Below, one piece after another: positions 1 to 8,488 of a DNA stretch of 64,000 nucleotides. Each line of letters starts with the position of its first letter. The stretch's first letter is position 1. The position numbers and the translations under genes were made by a program. The DNA comes from Thermophilibacter mediterraneus (GTDB taxonomy: Bacteria; Actinomycetota; Coriobacteriia; Coriobacteriales; Atopobiaceae), in assembly GCF_900119385.1 (NCBI RefSeq), contig NZ_FPKO01000007.1:423598-487597 (forward strand). Reading direction: 5' to 3'. The notes below the pieces were generated by a model. That model did no database searches. It saw only the letters and a program-made list of their open reading frames with translations, and was not told the origin of the DNA.

Positions 1-1
1 T

Positions 2-448
2 GCCGCCGCGGACAAGATCGACCTGCTGCACCTAGGCGCCGACGACTACCTCACCAAGCCCTTCGACCTCGACGAGCTGGCCGCGCGCGTGGAGGTGCAG
101 CTGCGGCACCGCGGGTCGACGGGCCCCGTGGGAGGAGTCCTGACCTGGCGGCGCTGGGAGCTTGACCCCGAGGCCCGCACGCTCGCGGTGGCTCCCGGTG
201 AGGCCGGCGAGAAGGGCGGGGAGGTCGCGCTCACCAAGATCGAGTTCAACATTCTCGAGACCCTCGTTCGCAGGCCCAACCGCGTGTTCTCAAAGTCGGA
301 GCTCTTCGAGCTGGCGTGGGGCGAGCCCTTCGCCGGCGACGACTCCACCGTTGCGGCGCACGTCTCCAACATCCGCGCCAAGCTGCGTGCCACCGGCACC
401 GACGACTACCTCAAGACCGTCTGGGGCATGGGCTTCAAGCTCGCGTGA
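2..448 (+). CDS. OmpR/PhoB-family response regulator (3' part, 5' end outside window)
   Basis: This is the C-terminal part of a two-component response regulator; the reading frame is open from base 2. The visible start is the end of a receiver domain, with the conserved GADDYLTKPF segment whose Lys is part of the phosphorylation switch. A winged-helix DNA-binding domain follows, with the typical ending VSNIRAKL...TVWGMGFKL. It stops at 446-448. The next gene set (ABC ATPase, two permeases, histidine kinase at 3125-4180) lies 115 bp downstream on the same strand, so this regulator most likely partners that kinase and controls the transporter. Target sites are not known. Confidence 0.9.
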   Translation, partial: AAADKIDLLHLGADDYLTKPFDLDELAARVEVQLRHRGSTGPVGGVLTWRRWELDPEARTLAVAPGEAGEKGGEVALTKIEFNILETLVRRPNRVFSKSELFELAWGEPFAGDDSTVAAHVSNIRAKLRATGTDDYLKTVWGMGFKLA

Positions 449-490
449 TCAAAGAGGGGCCTATCCCCAATTGGATCACTCTCAAGATTT

Positions 491-518
491 CTTTAGATTT
501 GGCTCACGGTTTCTAAAG
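491..518. promoter_or_regulatory. 7-bp inverted repeat upstream of ABC operon (candidate operator)
   Basis: CTTTAGA (491-497) and TCTAAAG (512-518) form a perfect inverted repeat in an unusually AT-rich patch between the response regulator and the ABC ATPase start at 563. It could be the binding site for the upstream OmpR-type regulator, or a weak hairpin. The function is inferred from position only. Confidence 0.3.
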
Positions 519-562
519 GACTGCCCGCCAGACTGAGAGGCAGCCTCTAGAAAGGAGCGAGC

Positions 563-1513
563 GTGAACGTCATAGAGACGCACGGCCTCACCAAGCGCTA
601 CCGGAGCAAGCTTGCCGTCGACGGCCTCGACATGACCGTCGCCGCGGGCGACATCTACGGCTTCGTGGGCAGGAACGGGTCGGGCAAGTCCACCACGATG
701 AAGATGGTCTGCGGCCTGGCGCGCCCCACGGCCGGCGAGGTCGTCCTCTTCGGCGACCCCGTGGGCGGCGGCGCCACCCCGCAGGGCTTCTCGCGCATCG
801 GTGCCCTCATCGAGAGCCCCGGCGTCCTGGCCAGCCTCACCGCCCGAGACAACCTCGTTGCCAAGGCCCTCGCCCTCGGCCTCACGCACGCCGGCGCCGT
901 TGCGGACGACCTGCTCGCGCTCGTCGGCCTCGACCCGTGCGACCACCGCCGCGTGAAGGCCTACTCGCTCGGCATGCGGCAGCGCCTGGGGCTCGCGCTC
1001 GCGCTTGTGGGCGCGCCCGACCTGCTGATGCTCGACGAGCCGTTCAACGGGCTCGACCCCGAGGCTACGCGCGCCATGCGCCTCGCCCTCGTGCGGCTCA
1101 ACCACGAGCACGGGGTCACCGTCGTGATCTCGAGCCACGTCCTCGACCAGCTCGACCGCGTGGCCACGCGCTTCGGCGTCATCTCCGCGGGTCGCCTCAC
1201 CGCGGAGTTTACCGACGTGGAGCTCCACGAGCGCTGCGGCAGCTCCGTGCGCGTGCGCCTCGCCCGCCCCGAGCGCGGCCTGGCCCTCCTCGAGCAGGCG
1301 CTCCCGTCCGCCGCCTTCCGCGCGGAGCCCGACGGTGCCCTCGTGGTCACGGGCTCCTCGCTCGACGAGGTGAGCTCCGCGTGCTTCTCGGCCGGCGTCG
1401 AGGTCCGCGAGCTCGCGACCGTCGAGCGCGACATCGAGGAGTACTTCGTCGAGCTCATGGGCGTGCAAAAGGGACAGGCACCTTTGCACGCTGAAGACGG
1501 TGAGGCCCGATGA
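563..1513 (+). CDS. ABC transporter ATP-binding protein (BcrA/LanF type)
   Basis: This 316-aa ATPase subunit would energise the two membrane subunits that follow. Walker A is at residues 36-44 (GRNGSGKST), the signature YSLGMRQR at 134-141 and Walker B LLMLDEP at 154-160, followed by the D-loop. The order and length match the bacitracin/lantibiotic-immunity class of ABC-2 exporters. The start is GTG at 563, with an AAAGGAG Shine-Dalgarno 8 bp upstream. The stop overlaps the next ATG (ATGA at 1510). The last 16 or so residues are encoded by a REP-like palindrome (1463-1489) and so are unlikely to be ancestral. The substrate is unknown; peptide antibiotic resistance is the usual role of such sets. 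Confidence 0.9.
   Translation: MNVIETHGLTKRYRSKLAVDGLDMTVAAGDIYGFVGRNGSGKSTTMKMVCGLARPTAGEVVLFGDPVGGGATPQGFSRIGALIESPGVLASLTARDNLVAKALALGLTHAGAVADDLLALVGLDPCDHRRVKAYSLGMRQRLGLALALVGAPDLLMLDEPFNGLDPEATRAMRLALVRLNHEHGVTVVISSHVLDQLDRVATRFGVISAGRLTAEFTDVELHERCGSSVRVRLARPERGLALLEQALPSAAFRAEPDGALVVTGSSLDEVSSACFSAGVEVRELATVERDIEEYFVELMGVQKGQAPLHAEDGEAR
1463..1489. repeat. REP-like palindrome inside the 3' end of the ABC ATPase gene
   Basis: A 27-bp near-palindrome, GTGCAAAAGG...CCTTTGCAC, with 'gacaggca' in the centre. It is a variant of the larger perfect palindrome at 21045-21114. It sits in the last codons of the ABC ATPase gene and adds a tail (QKGQAPLH) just before the stop. Confidence 0.7.
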
Positions 1514-2310
1514 TGGCCCTGCTGCGCGCGGACGCCTATCGCGTCGTGCGCTCCCGCTGGGCCTGGGTGATTCTTGCCCTCATGGCGCTCCTGACGTTCG
1601 CTCCCGCCCTGCTCATGCGCTGGACGAGCATGGGCCCCGTCGCCTTCGACAGCCTCACCGGGTCGGCGCTGAGCCTCGGCGGCATCGAGATCCTCGCCGC
1701 CGTCATGGCGGCGATCGTGTGCAGCGACCGGAATGACATCGGCTTTGGCCGCTCGGTCCTCTCCTCGCTGAGCCGCCGCGGGCGCGTGGCGTGGTTTGTC
1801 GAGAAGTGCGCGTTCTCGGTCCTTCTCGCCATGGCCACGCTGGTCGTCGCGCTGGTGCTGGGGCTTATTGCCGTGCCGATCTCCGGCGTGCCCGTCCTCG
1901 CCCCCGAGCCCGCGTGGCAGGTGGCGGTCTGGTTTGGATGCAACTGGCTCGTGGGCTCGACCTACGCGGTGCTCACCGTGCTCGTGGCGCACCTCACTCG
2001 CAGCGAGGCGGTGAGCATGGGCTTTGCGATCCTCGCGTCCACGGGGCTGCTCGAGGGGGGTGTCGTCGTGGGCATCGACGCCCTCTGTTACCTTGCGGGG
2101 GGCAGCTTCCTCGACTTCTCCGCCGCCGTTGCCCCGTGGCTGCCCGCGCAGGTCGTCAGCGCCATCGGCGAGGGCGCCGGGGCGCTCCTCTCGGCGGACA
2201 ACGCGGTGCGCCTGGCGCCCGCCGTGCGCGCGCTCGTCGTCTGCATGCCGACCATCGTGGCGACCGTCGCCGCCGACGCGCTGCTCGTCTCAAGGAGGGA
2301 TGTCGCATGA
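1510..2310 (+). CDS. ABC-2 type permease, first subunit
   Basis: This 266-aa hydrophobic protein has about six predicted membrane segments, beginning near residue 20 after a short basic N-terminus (LLRADAYRVVRSRWAW). It starts at ATG 1510, overlapping the ATPase stop by 4 bp, and ends in a 4-bp overlap with the second permease at 2307. The N-terminus of the second permease (LLRSDLYRVARSRWPW) is nearly the same, so the two are probably old tandem duplicates. Together with the ATPase they should form a heteromeric exporter of the LanEG/BcrB kind. The substrate cannot be read from the sequence. Confidence 0.85.
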   Translation: MMALLRADAYRVVRSRWAWVILALMALLTFAPALLMRWTSMGPVAFDSLTGSALSLGGIEILAAVMAAIVCSDRNDIGFGRSVLSSLSRRGRVAWFVEKCAFSVLLAMATLVVALVLGLIAVPISGVPVLAPEPAWQVAVWFGCNWLVGSTYAVLTVLVAHLTRSEAVSMGFAILASTGLLEGGVVVGIDALCYLAGGSFLDFSAAVAPWLPAQVVSAIGEGAGALLSADNAVRLAPAVRALVVCMPTIVATVAADALLVSRRDVA

Positions 2311-3128
2311 TCGCCCTGCTCAGGTCCGATCTCTACCGTGTGGCCCGCTCGCGATGGCCGTGGGTGGTGCTCGCGCTCGTGGCGCTCGCCACCCTGGGCT
2401 CGGCCGTCTTCACGATCTGGTGGCCGCTCGAGCCCGGGGTCGTCTACGACGGCCTCACTACGAGCTCCGGCGCCCTCCGCCTCGCCGGCCGCGGCTCGAG
2501 CATCGGGCTCGCTGTCATGGTCGCGCCATTCGTGGCCGCGCATCTCTCGACCGCCGACTCGGACACCGGCTTTGACCGCACGCTCCTCTCGTCGCTTCGT
2601 GGGCGCAGCGCCTATTTTGCCGAGAAGTGCCTGCTCACGGTCATCCTCTCGGGCGCTGCCCTGCTCGCCTACCTCGCCCTCAGCGGCGTCGGGGCCTTCG
2701 TGACCATGCGCCCGGTGGCAAACGTCGAGCCGCTCTGGCAGATTGCTGTCTGGGCGGTCGAGGGATGGCTCGTGGCGTGCGCCTACGCATTCGTCGTGCT
2801 GCTCGCGGGCCAGCTCACGCGCATTCGAGCGATAGCGTTCATCGTCGCCTTCCTGCTGCTCTCGGCTGTGTTCGAGCAGGGGTTCTTCTCGTTCCTCCTG
2901 CTCGTGAGCAACATGTTCGGCCTTGGCTGGGGGCCTGCCCTGGAGGCAGCGCTGGCGTGGACGCCCTACGTCACGATGCGCTCGATTGAGCAGGGCGCGG
3001 CCGCGATGCTCGCCGTCGACTCGACCGGCGTGGCCCCGGCCCTCCGCGCGCTCGTCGTCTGCGCGCCGCTCTGCCTCGCGTGCGCGGCGCTCTCGGCCGC
3101 CGTGGGCTCGAGGCGTGACGTGGCATGA
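2307..3128 (+). CDS. ABC-2 type permease, second subunit
   Basis: This 273-aa protein has about six hydrophobic segments and is a paralogue of the preceding gene: it shares the opening LLRxDxYRVxRSRW and a similar ending (APALRALVVC...SRRDVA). The start ATG at 2307 overlaps the previous stop and has the Shine-Dalgarno AAGGAGG upstream. The stop overlaps the histidine kinase ATG at 3125. It is probably the second membrane subunit of the same exporter, translationally coupled to its neighbours. The duplication and coupling are read from the sequence; the exporter role is family knowledge. Confidence 0.85.
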   Translation: MIALLRSDLYRVARSRWPWVVLALVALATLGSAVFTIWWPLEPGVVYDGLTTSSGALRLAGRGSSIGLAVMVAPFVAAHLSTADSDTGFDRTLLSSLRGRSAYFAEKCLLTVILSGAALLAYLALSGVGAFVTMRPVANVEPLWQIAVWAVEGWLVACAYAFVVLLAGQLTRIRAIAFIVAFLLLSAVFEQGFFSFLLLVSNMFGLGWGPALEAALAWTPYVTMRSIEQGAAAMLAVDSTGVAPALRALVVCAPLCLACAALSAAVGSRRDVA

Positions 3129-4180
3129 GCCCGGACGCGCTCCTCGAGCCGCTCTACCACTGGCTCTACTCTGTGGCGGAATGGCTGCTCGCAGGCTCTA
3201 GGATGGAATGGCTGGGACGTGTCGTGGAGAGGTTTCGCATGGCAGAGGGACTCGTGCTCGTGGTGGCCATCGCGCTCGGCATGGGGTTTGGCGCGCTCTT
3301 CGTGCTCGCGTGCTACGCGAGCGAGCTCGCCCGACAGTCGCGCTTCCTCGTGAGCCGCGAGCGCGCGAGCAACGCGCGGCTCACCTGCGGCAGTCGCCTG
3401 CCCGGGATGGTGGGCCTCGTGGATGCCGTGAACGCCGAGCTCGACGCGGCGGACGCCGAGCGCGTCGAGGCGCTGCGGGCAGCCGACGAGTTCTCCCGCG
3501 GGCTCTCCGCGCTCTCCCACGACGTGCGGACGCCGCTCACCGGGGCCCGTGGCTATCTGCAGCTCGCGCGCGAGGAGGCCGATCCCGGGCGCAAGGACGC
3601 CCAGCTCGCCGCGGCAGACGCCCGTCTCGCGGCGATGTCGGGGCTTCTCGACGAGCTCTTCTCCTACGCGCGCGCCGCCGACCCGGACACCCCGCTCGAG
3701 CTGGGGCCGGTCGCGCTGCGCCCGCTGCTCGAGCAGGCCCTCCTGGGCCACTACCCCGAGTTCGAGGCGCGTGGCTGGGAGCCCGCGCTCGAGGTGCGCG
3801 ACCCCGCGCCCACGGTGATCGCCGATTCCGACGCGCTCTCGCGCATCGCGGAGAACCTCGTGGCAAACGCGTTGAGGCACGGGAGCGGGCCGCTCTCCGT
3901 GCGGGTGGCGACGGGCGAGGGGGACCGCGTCGACGTGGAGTTCTCCAACCCGGTCGCCGACCCCGGCGCCATCGACGCCGATCGGCTCTTCGAGCGCTTC
4001 TACCAGGCCGACGCCTCGCGCGCGACGGCCGGCTCCGGCCTCGGGCTCGCCGTTGCCGCCCAGCTCGCCGCCGCCCAGGGGATGCGGCTCTCGGCTCGCC
4101 TCGACGGCGCCGCCCTTGTCATTACGCTAGTGATGCGAGGGGACGGTCCCTTCGCATCGTCGAGAGAGGAGACGCGATGA
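3125..4180 (+). CDS. Sensor histidine kinase
   Basis: A 351-aa kinase with one clear membrane segment (about 43-64) and almost no extracellular domain. A linker leads to the dimerisation/phosphoacceptor helix with the H-box [10 protein letters not shown] (His132). The ATPase domain has an N-box ENLVANAL (243-250) and a GSGLGLAV G-box (303-310). A sensor with so little outside the cell resembles 'intramembrane-sensing' kinases, which often monitor a linked ABC transporter. It overlaps the permease gene by 4 bp and the YbjQ-like gene by 4 bp. It most likely phosphorylates the regulator ending at 448. Confidence 0.92.
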   Translation: MSPDALLEPLYHWLYSVAEWLLAGSRMEWLGRVVERFRMAEGLVLVVAIALGMGFGALFVLACYASELARQSRFLVSRERASNARLTCGSRLPGMVGLVDAVNAELDAADAERVEALRAADEFSRGLSALSHDVRTPLTGARGYLQLAREEADPGRKDAQLAAADARLAAMSGLLDELFSYARAADPDTPLELGPVALRPLLEQALLGHYPEFEARGWEPALEVRDPAPTVIADSDALSRIAENLVANALRHGSGPLSVRVATGEGDRVDVEFSNPVADPGAIDADRLFERFYQADASRATAGSGLGLAVAAQLAAAQGMRLSARLDGAALVITLVMRGDGPFASSREETR

Positions 4181-4494
4181 TCGTTACCACCACCAACTCC
4201 GTCGAGGGGCACCAGATCGTGGAGTACCTGGGCATCGTCACCGGCGAGGCCGTGAGCGGCATCAACATGTTCCGCGACCTCGGCGCCGGGATCAGGAACG
4301 TCTTCGGAGGGCGCTCGGCGGGCTACGAGGAGGAGCTCCAGCAGGCCCGCAACGAGGTGCTCGACGAGATGCAGCAGCGCGCCGCCCAGCTCGGCGCCGA
4401 CGCCGTCGTGGGCGCGAGCATCGGCTACGAGACCTTCGAGGGCATGATCATGACCTGCTGCTCGGGGACGGCCGTGCGCCTGCGCCGCGCCTAG
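4177..4494 (+). CDS. YbjQ/UPF0145 family protein
   Basis: A 105-aa protein of the YbjQ (UPF0145) family. It opens with a short [19 protein letters not shown] strand, has a central helix rich in Glu/Arg ([19 protein letters not shown]) and ends with [12 protein letters not shown]...[11 protein letters not shown], the family pattern. The molecular function is unknown; the fold assembles into rings in solved relatives. It starts at ATG 4177 inside the kinase stop (ATGA), so it is the last gene of this operon. A role in the transporter or stress response is suggested only by the linkage. Confidence 0.85.
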   Translation: MIVTTTNSVEGHQIVEYLGIVTGEAVSGINMFRDLGAGIRNVFGGRSAGYEEELQQARNEVLDEMQQRAAQLGADAVVGASIGYETFEGMIMTCCSGTAVRLRRA

Positions 4495-4510
4495 GTCGGG
4501 CGACTCGGGC

Positions 4511-5071
4511 CTAGCGGACGAGCTCGTCGAGGCGAGGCTCGAGCTGAGGCGCCATCTCGTACTCCGTCGTGCCGAGAAGGGCGACGGGATCGGCGATCGC
4601 CGCGCCGGGCAGCACGGAGCGCAGGTCCGCGAGAAGCGCCTCGCCGGGCTCCCCCGTGCTGTCCGCGAGCGTCACGACCGGCAGCACGGTGGCGCCCGTA
4701 AGGTCGTGCGGGCCGAACCGCGTGAGCGCATCGGCGACGACGCCCGGCAGCCGGCCGTCCGCGAGCGGCGTGACGAGCACGATGGCCTCGTGGAGGGCGG
4801 CGACGCTTTTCATGTCGGGCCCGACCACGAGCCCGTGCCGGAGCGAGCAGATCTCGCTGACCTGCAGCCGGCTCATGCCGGCACCGTGGCGCCCCGGCGG
4901 GAAGAGGCGCGAGGAGAGGAGGCCCTCGGCCACGCGCGCGGCGGCGGAGGCGGGGGAGGGCTCGGCCTCGACGGGGCTGCCGTCCGCCCCGGGCACGAAG
5001 CCCGCGCGCGACAGCCAGAGGATGCACGCGTGCCGGTCGTCCGGCAAAGGCCTGGCATTGATGGGCTGCAT
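4511..5071 (-). CDS. Probable flavodoxin-like protein
   Basis: A 186-aa protein without a clear signal peptide. The middle (about residues 90-135) reads as a flavodoxin-type strand-loop-helix: HEAIVLVTPLADG followed by LPGVVADAL and a strand TVLPVVTLAD, similar to the part of flavodoxins that holds FMN. The N-terminal third is Pro/Ala-rich and may be low-complexity. It converges on the YbjQ gene, with only 16 bp between the stops. Upstream (5072-5450) no partner gene is visible. The flavodoxin label is tentative; an electron-transfer role is not shown. Confidence 0.5.
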   Translation of the reverse strand: MQPINARPLPDDRHACILWLSRAGFVPGADGSPVEAEPSPASAAARVAEGLLSSRLFPPGRHGAGMSRLQVSEICSLRHGLVVGPDMKSVAALHEAIVLVTPLADGRLPGVVADALTRFGPHDLTGATVLPVVTLADSTGEPGEALLADLRSVLPGAAIADPVALLGTTEYEMAPQLEPRLDELVR

Positions 5072-5450
5072 GCGGCTCCCTTCCGTGCGTGTGCTCGCGC
5101 GCCATTATCGCACTTGCCGAGCCTCTGCCCCCGCCGGCCGAACCGCCGATGGGGGGCGTGTCTCGCCCAACTGGGCAGACGCCGCTCGGTGCGCGCGGGA
5201 CGCGCGCAAATCCGCGACCCCCAAAGCACAGGCCGGGGCTTTCTCGCCGCGTGCCCGCCTCGCTTGGCGACGGGCGGGCCGTTCGGCCGGAGTGCGCCGT
5301 CGCCGACCGCGCACACCCTCTCATTTTGGCGAGCGGCGCCCCAAAAATGGAAAGGTGTGCGCGGTCGCCCCTCCCATAGGGGCCGCAACGGCGTCGCGTG
5401 GGTTGCCGGCCCGCCGCGCCCCACGTGTCAGGCTGGGCACCAAACGCAAG
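5072..5450. other. 379-bp non-coding stretch with nested hairpins upstream of a broken ABC gene
   Basis: No convincing coding region is seen. The stretch holds several inverted repeats. The clearest is at 5305-5366: arms of 17 bp (13 outer bases, gaccgcgcacacc, perfectly paired) enclose a second hairpin CATTTTGG/CCAAAAATG. Others pair near 5154-5187 and 5253-5279. The sequence runs directly into the ABC fragment at 5451, so it may mark the break where the rest of that gene was lost. Confidence 0.6.
5305..5366. repeat. 62-bp nested hairpin (17-bp arms)
   Basis: The outer arms 5305-5321 and 5350-5366 pair over 13 consecutive bases plus scattered ones. The inner 28 bp form their own stem (CATTTTGG/CCAAAAATG). 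The 17-bp arm length matches the hairpins at 15309, 15371, 18418, 34568, 34629 and 46979. It has no T-tract, so it is not an ordinary terminator. Confidence 0.6.
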
Positions 5451-6107
5451 ATGGCCGTGGTGGGCCCCAACGGCGCGGGCAAGACCACCTTCATCAAGCT
5501 GCTGTGCCGCCTGTACCGCCCCACGTCCGGTCGCATCACGCTCAACGGCATCGACGTCGAGAAGTACGACGAGGACGAGTACCGCGACCTCATGGCGGTG
5601 GTCTTCCAGGACTTCAAGCTCTTCGCCTTCCCGGTGTGGGAGAACCTCGCCGCCGGCTACCCGCGCGACGACGCTCGCCTCTGGGCGGCGCTTGACCAGG
5701 CCGACGCCGGCTTCGTGCGCGGGTGGCCGGACGGCCTCGAGACCCGCCTCTACAACGACCTGGGCCCGGGCGTGGCGCCCTCCGGCGGCCAGGCGCAGAA
5801 GCTTGCGCTCGCCCGCGCGCTCTACAAGGACGCGCCGGTCGTGATCCTGGACGAGCCCACGGCCGCGCTCGACCCCATCAGCGAGGCCGAGGTCTACGCC
5901 GGCTTCGACCGGATGGTTGCCGGCAAGACCGCGATCTACATCTCGCACCGCATGAGCAGCTGCCGCTTCTGCGACGACATCATCGTCTTCGACGGCGGGC
6001 GGGTGGCCGAGCGCGGCTCCCACGAGGAGCTGCTCGCCGCGGGTGGCCTCTACGCAAGGATGTGGGAGGCTCAGGCCAGCTACTACGTGGACGGCGAGAA
6101 GAACTGA
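5451..6107 (+). pseudogene. Remnant of an ABC exporter: ATPase domain without its membrane domain
   Basis: The frame begins right at the Walker A strand (MAVVGPNGAGKTT) and continues through a complete nucleotide-binding domain: VFQDFKLF Q-loop, signature PSGGQAQKLALARAL, Walker B VVILDEPTAALDP and an SHR switch-His motif. It ends at 6107. Half-transporters of this type carry about 350 residues of membrane domain plus the A-loop before this point; here they are missing and are replaced by hairpin-rich non-coding DNA. The ATG has no clear Shine-Dalgarno. It is most simply a 5'-deleted pseudogene. An ORF with this start (218 aa) is intact, so expression as a stand-alone ATPase cannot be excluded. 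Confidence 0.75.
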
Positions 6108-6239
6108 CGGCCTGCGCGCTCTTCTCGCATGCCCCGAGCCAGGCGCACGCCCTTGCGTCCGATTCCGTGCGTCCGGCTCGGGCCGGCGCCTTGGACCGTG
6201 CGCCCGCGCCCCCGGCTCGCCGGTTCTTCTCGCCGCGCG

Positions 6240-6286
6240 TGAATTATCTGCCGAGATGCGGGTATCCTGTAGAAGTTTGCTATGAT
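6240..6286 (+). promoter_or_regulatory. Promoter(s) of tRNA-Leu
   Basis: TGAATT (6240-6245) and TATCCT (6263-6268) are spaced by 17 bp. A second -10 with an extended TGC element, TATGAT, is at 6281-6286, only 18 bp before the tRNA. AT-rich signals like these stand out in the high-GC background. They may also drive tig, which follows the tRNA by 53 bp. Confidence 0.5.
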
Positions 6287-6304
6287 TCAAAGGCTGTGAA
6301 AACC

Positions 6305-6391
6305 GCGGGCGTGGCGGAACTGGTAGACGCGCTGGATTTAGGTTCCAGTGGGGGAGACCCCGTGAAGGTTCGATTCCTTTCGCCCGCACCA
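6305..6391 (+). tRNA. tRNA-Leu (anticodon UAG)
   Basis: An 87-nt class II tRNA with encoded CCA. The acceptor stem GCGGGCG pairs with CGCCCGC, the discriminator is A, then CCA at 6389-6391. The D-arm is GTGGCGGAACTGGTAGACGC and the anticodon loop TTTAGGT gives UAG. The long variable arm (TGGGGGAGACCCCGT) is typical of Leu, and the T-arm contains GGTTCGATTCC. It reads CUN, chiefly CUA, codons. Confidence 0.97.
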
Positions 6392-6444
6392 CGCAGGGAA
6401 ACATGGCGGGGCCGGCCCGCCAGGCACGAGACACTGGAGGAACG

Positions 6445-7791
6445 TTGAAGATCACCGTCACCGCTGAGCAGCCCGTCGACGAGAAGATGGCCGCCAAGGT
6501 CACCGTCCCCGCCGCCGACGTCAACGCAGCCATCAAGAAGACCTATCGCGACATCGCCAAGAAGTACAACTTCCAGGGCTTCCGTCGCGGCCACGCGCCC
6601 CGTCCGGTGATCGACGGCATCATCGGCCGCGAGGCGGTGCTCGCCCAGGCCACCAACGACCTGCTCAATGCCCTCGAGCCCATGATGCTCGAGGAGCTCG
6701 ACGTCACTCCCGTGGGCCGCGTGAGCTTTGGCCCCGAGGGCGCCGACCCCGAGCTCGCCGCCGAGGGCGCCGACTACGTCGTCGACGCCACCATCGGCGT
6801 CCGCCCCGCGGCTGAGCTCACCTCCTATGACGCCCCCGAGATCAACCTCCCGCCCGAGGAGGCCACCGAGGCCGAGATCGACTGGCAGATCAACCAGCTC
6901 CTCAGCTACCAGGTGACCTACGAGGACGTCGAGGAGGACCGCGCCGTCGAGCCCGGCGACGTCGTCTCCGTCGACATCGAGAACGTTGACGGCGCCGGCC
7001 ACCTCGCGGGCAAGAACCGCCTGCTCGCCCTCGACGGCCAGCAGGTCCCCGAGCAGCTCCAGGAGGGCATCGTCGGGATGAAGAAGGGGGAGGAGAAGGC
7101 CATCGAGTGGACGCACACCCACGTCCACGAGGGCGAGGAGCACTCCCACACCTTCTCCGTCAAGGTGACGCTCAACGCCATCAAGAAGGCCGTCACCCCC
7201 GAGCTCGACGACGAGATGGCCAAGAAGTACGGCTACGACACCGTCGACGCCTTCAAGGCGGCCGTCAAGGAGGAGATCGAGGGCGACAAGAAGACCTCCA
7301 TCCTCAACCTCAAGGAGGACCGCGTCGTCGAGGCCGTGGGCAAGCTGCTCGACCTCGAGACCGTGCCCGAGGCCTACCAGAACGAGATCTTCAACGAGCT
7401 CGCGCAGGAGTTCCTCGGTCAGCTGCAGCGCCAGAACGTCTCCCTCGACATGTTCCTGCGCGCCCGCGGCATCAAGTCCGACGACTTCATCGCCGACCTG
7501 CGCGTCCAGGCCGAGGAGCGTGCGCGCCAGTCGCTCGCCCTCGACGCCGTGGCCGCCAAGCTCGGCCTCGAGGCCAGCGAGGACGAGGTCCGCGCCGAGT
7601 TCGAGAAGGCCGGCGTCGAGGACGTCGACGCCTCCTACAAGGAGTGGAAGAACGAGGGTCGCCTGCCCGCCATCCGCGACTCCATCCGTCGCACCAAGGC
7701 CCTCGACTGGCTCGTCGAGAACTGCAAGGTGAACATCGTCGACGAGGTGGCCGAGCGCGCCAAGGAGCAGGGCGAGAAGGACGCCGAGTAG
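6445..7791 (+). CDS. tig: Trigger factor (ribosome-associated chaperone/prolyl isomerase)
   Basis: This 448-aa protein has the trigger-factor layout. The N-terminal ribosome-binding domain carries the [11 protein letters not shown] signature (compare GFRxGxxP) about 45 residues in. A central FKBP-type domain runs through the '[16 protein letters not shown]' region, and a long helical C-terminal chaperone domain follows. The start is TTG at 6445, right after GGAGG (6436-6440); upstream in-frame codons run back towards the tRNA and are not needed. It binds nascent chains at the ribosome exit. The order tig-clpP-clpX is a common bacterial arrangement. The Asp/Glu/Lys-rich composition is normal for the family. 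Confidence 0.96.
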   Translation: MKITVTAEQPVDEKMAAKVTVPAADVNAAIKKTYRDIAKKYNFQGFRRGHAPRPVIDGIIGREAVLAQATNDLLNALEPMMLEELDVTPVGRVSFGPEGADPELAAEGADYVVDATIGVRPAAELTSYDAPEINLPPEEATEAEIDWQINQLLSYQVTYEDVEEDRAVEPGDVVSVDIENVDGAGHLAGKNRLLALDGQQVPEQLQEGIVGMKKGEEKAIEWTHTHVHEGEEHSHTFSVKVTLNAIKKAVTPELDDEMAKKYGYDTVDAFKAAVKEEIEGDKKTSILNLKEDRVVEAVGKLLDLETVPEAYQNEIFNELAQEFLGQLQRQNVSLDMFLRARGIKSDDFIADLRVQAEERARQSLALDAVAAKLGLEASEDEVRAEFEKAGVEDVDASYKEWKNEGRLPAIRDSIRRTKALDWLVENCKVNIVDEVAERAKEQGEKDAE

Positions 7792-7814
7792 TCCCTCGCT
7801 CCGCACGACGAAGC

Positions 7815-7847
7815 GCCCCGGGCGAGCCCGACCTCGTCCGGGGCTTT
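7815..7847 (+). terminator. Hairpin with short T-run between tig and clpP
   Basis: GCCCCGG (7815-7821) pairs with CCGGGGC (7838-7844), followed by TTT. The T-run is short and clpP starts 20 bp later, so termination is probably partial. Confidence 0.5.
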
Positions 7848-7867
7848 CTACAAGAAACGGAGCATCC

Positions 7868-8485
7868 ATGCACCAGCCCACCAACATCCCGCTCATACCC
7901 TATGTCGTCGAGCAGACGCCGCGCGGCGAGCGCAGCTACGACATCTACTCCCGCCTGCTCAACGACCGCATCGTGTTTCTTGGTGAGGAGGTGACGCGCG
8001 ACTCGGCGAACCTCGTGATCGCGCAGCTCCTCCACCTCGAGAGCCAGGACCCCGACAAGGACATCGCGCTCTACATCGACTCGCCCGGCGGCGACGTCTA
8101 CTCGGGCCTCGGCATCATCGACACGATGAACTTCATCAAGCCCGACGTCTCCACCATCTGCGTGGGCATGGCCGCCTCCATGGGCGCCGCCATCCTCGCC
8201 TCCGGCGCAAAGGGCAAGCGCCTCGCCCTGCCCAACTCGATGGTGCTCATCCACCAGCCGAGCTCGGGCGTCCAGGGGCAGCAGACCGACATCCAGATCG
8301 TGGCCGACGAGACCCGCTGGATCCGCAACCGCCTCAACGAGATCCTCGCCGAGGCCACCGGCCAGCCCATCGAGCGGATCAACGCGGACACCGAGCGCGA
8401 CAACTACATGCGCGCCTCGGAGGCCTGCGCGTACGGCCTGGTCGACAAGGTCATCACGTCGCGCGCCGACCAGAGCCAGGAGTAG
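7868..8485 (+). CDS. clpP: ATP-dependent Clp protease proteolytic subunit
   Basis: A 205-aa serine peptidase that forms the barrel of the ClpXP protease in the cytoplasm. The catalytic triad is visible as Ser104 (GMAASMGA), His129 (MVLIHQPSS) and Asp178 (TERDNY). The oxyanion-loop motif [10 protein letters not shown] is at 71-80. The length is normal. AAGAAACGGAGC precedes the ATG at 7868. clpX begins 4 bp after the stop (stop 8485, ATG 8489), so the two are cotranscribed and their products form one machine. Confidence 0.97.
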   Translation: MHQPTNIPLIPYVVEQTPRGERSYDIYSRLLNDRIVFLGEEVTRDSANLVIAQLLHLESQDPDKDIALYIDSPGGDVYSGLGIIDTMNFIKPDVSTICVGMAASMGAAILASGAKGKRLALPNSMVLIHQPSSGVQGQQTDIQIVADETRWIRNRLNEILAEATGQPIERINADTERDNYMRASEACAYGLVDKVITSRADQSQE

Positions 8486-8488
8486 CCC

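Noticed and set aside
448..562. Separate small gene in the gap after the response regulator
   Set aside because: Only a 66-aa frame that overlaps the end of the regulator; the gap is AT-rich and looks like a promoter region.
482..1489. 335-aa open frame on the minus strand opposite the ABC ATPase
   Set aside because: It is a GC-driven shadow: His/Glu/Gly/Ala/Arg-rich composition without domains, opposite a clear Walker A/B protein. The same applies to the long minus frames over tig, clpPX, valS, adhE and thrS.
5451..6107. Full ABC exporter starting at 4569 (512-aa open frame)
   Set aside because: Codons 4569-5450 are Arg/Ser/Ala-rich shadow of the minus-strand flavodoxin-like gene and of non-coding hairpins; no membrane segments appear.
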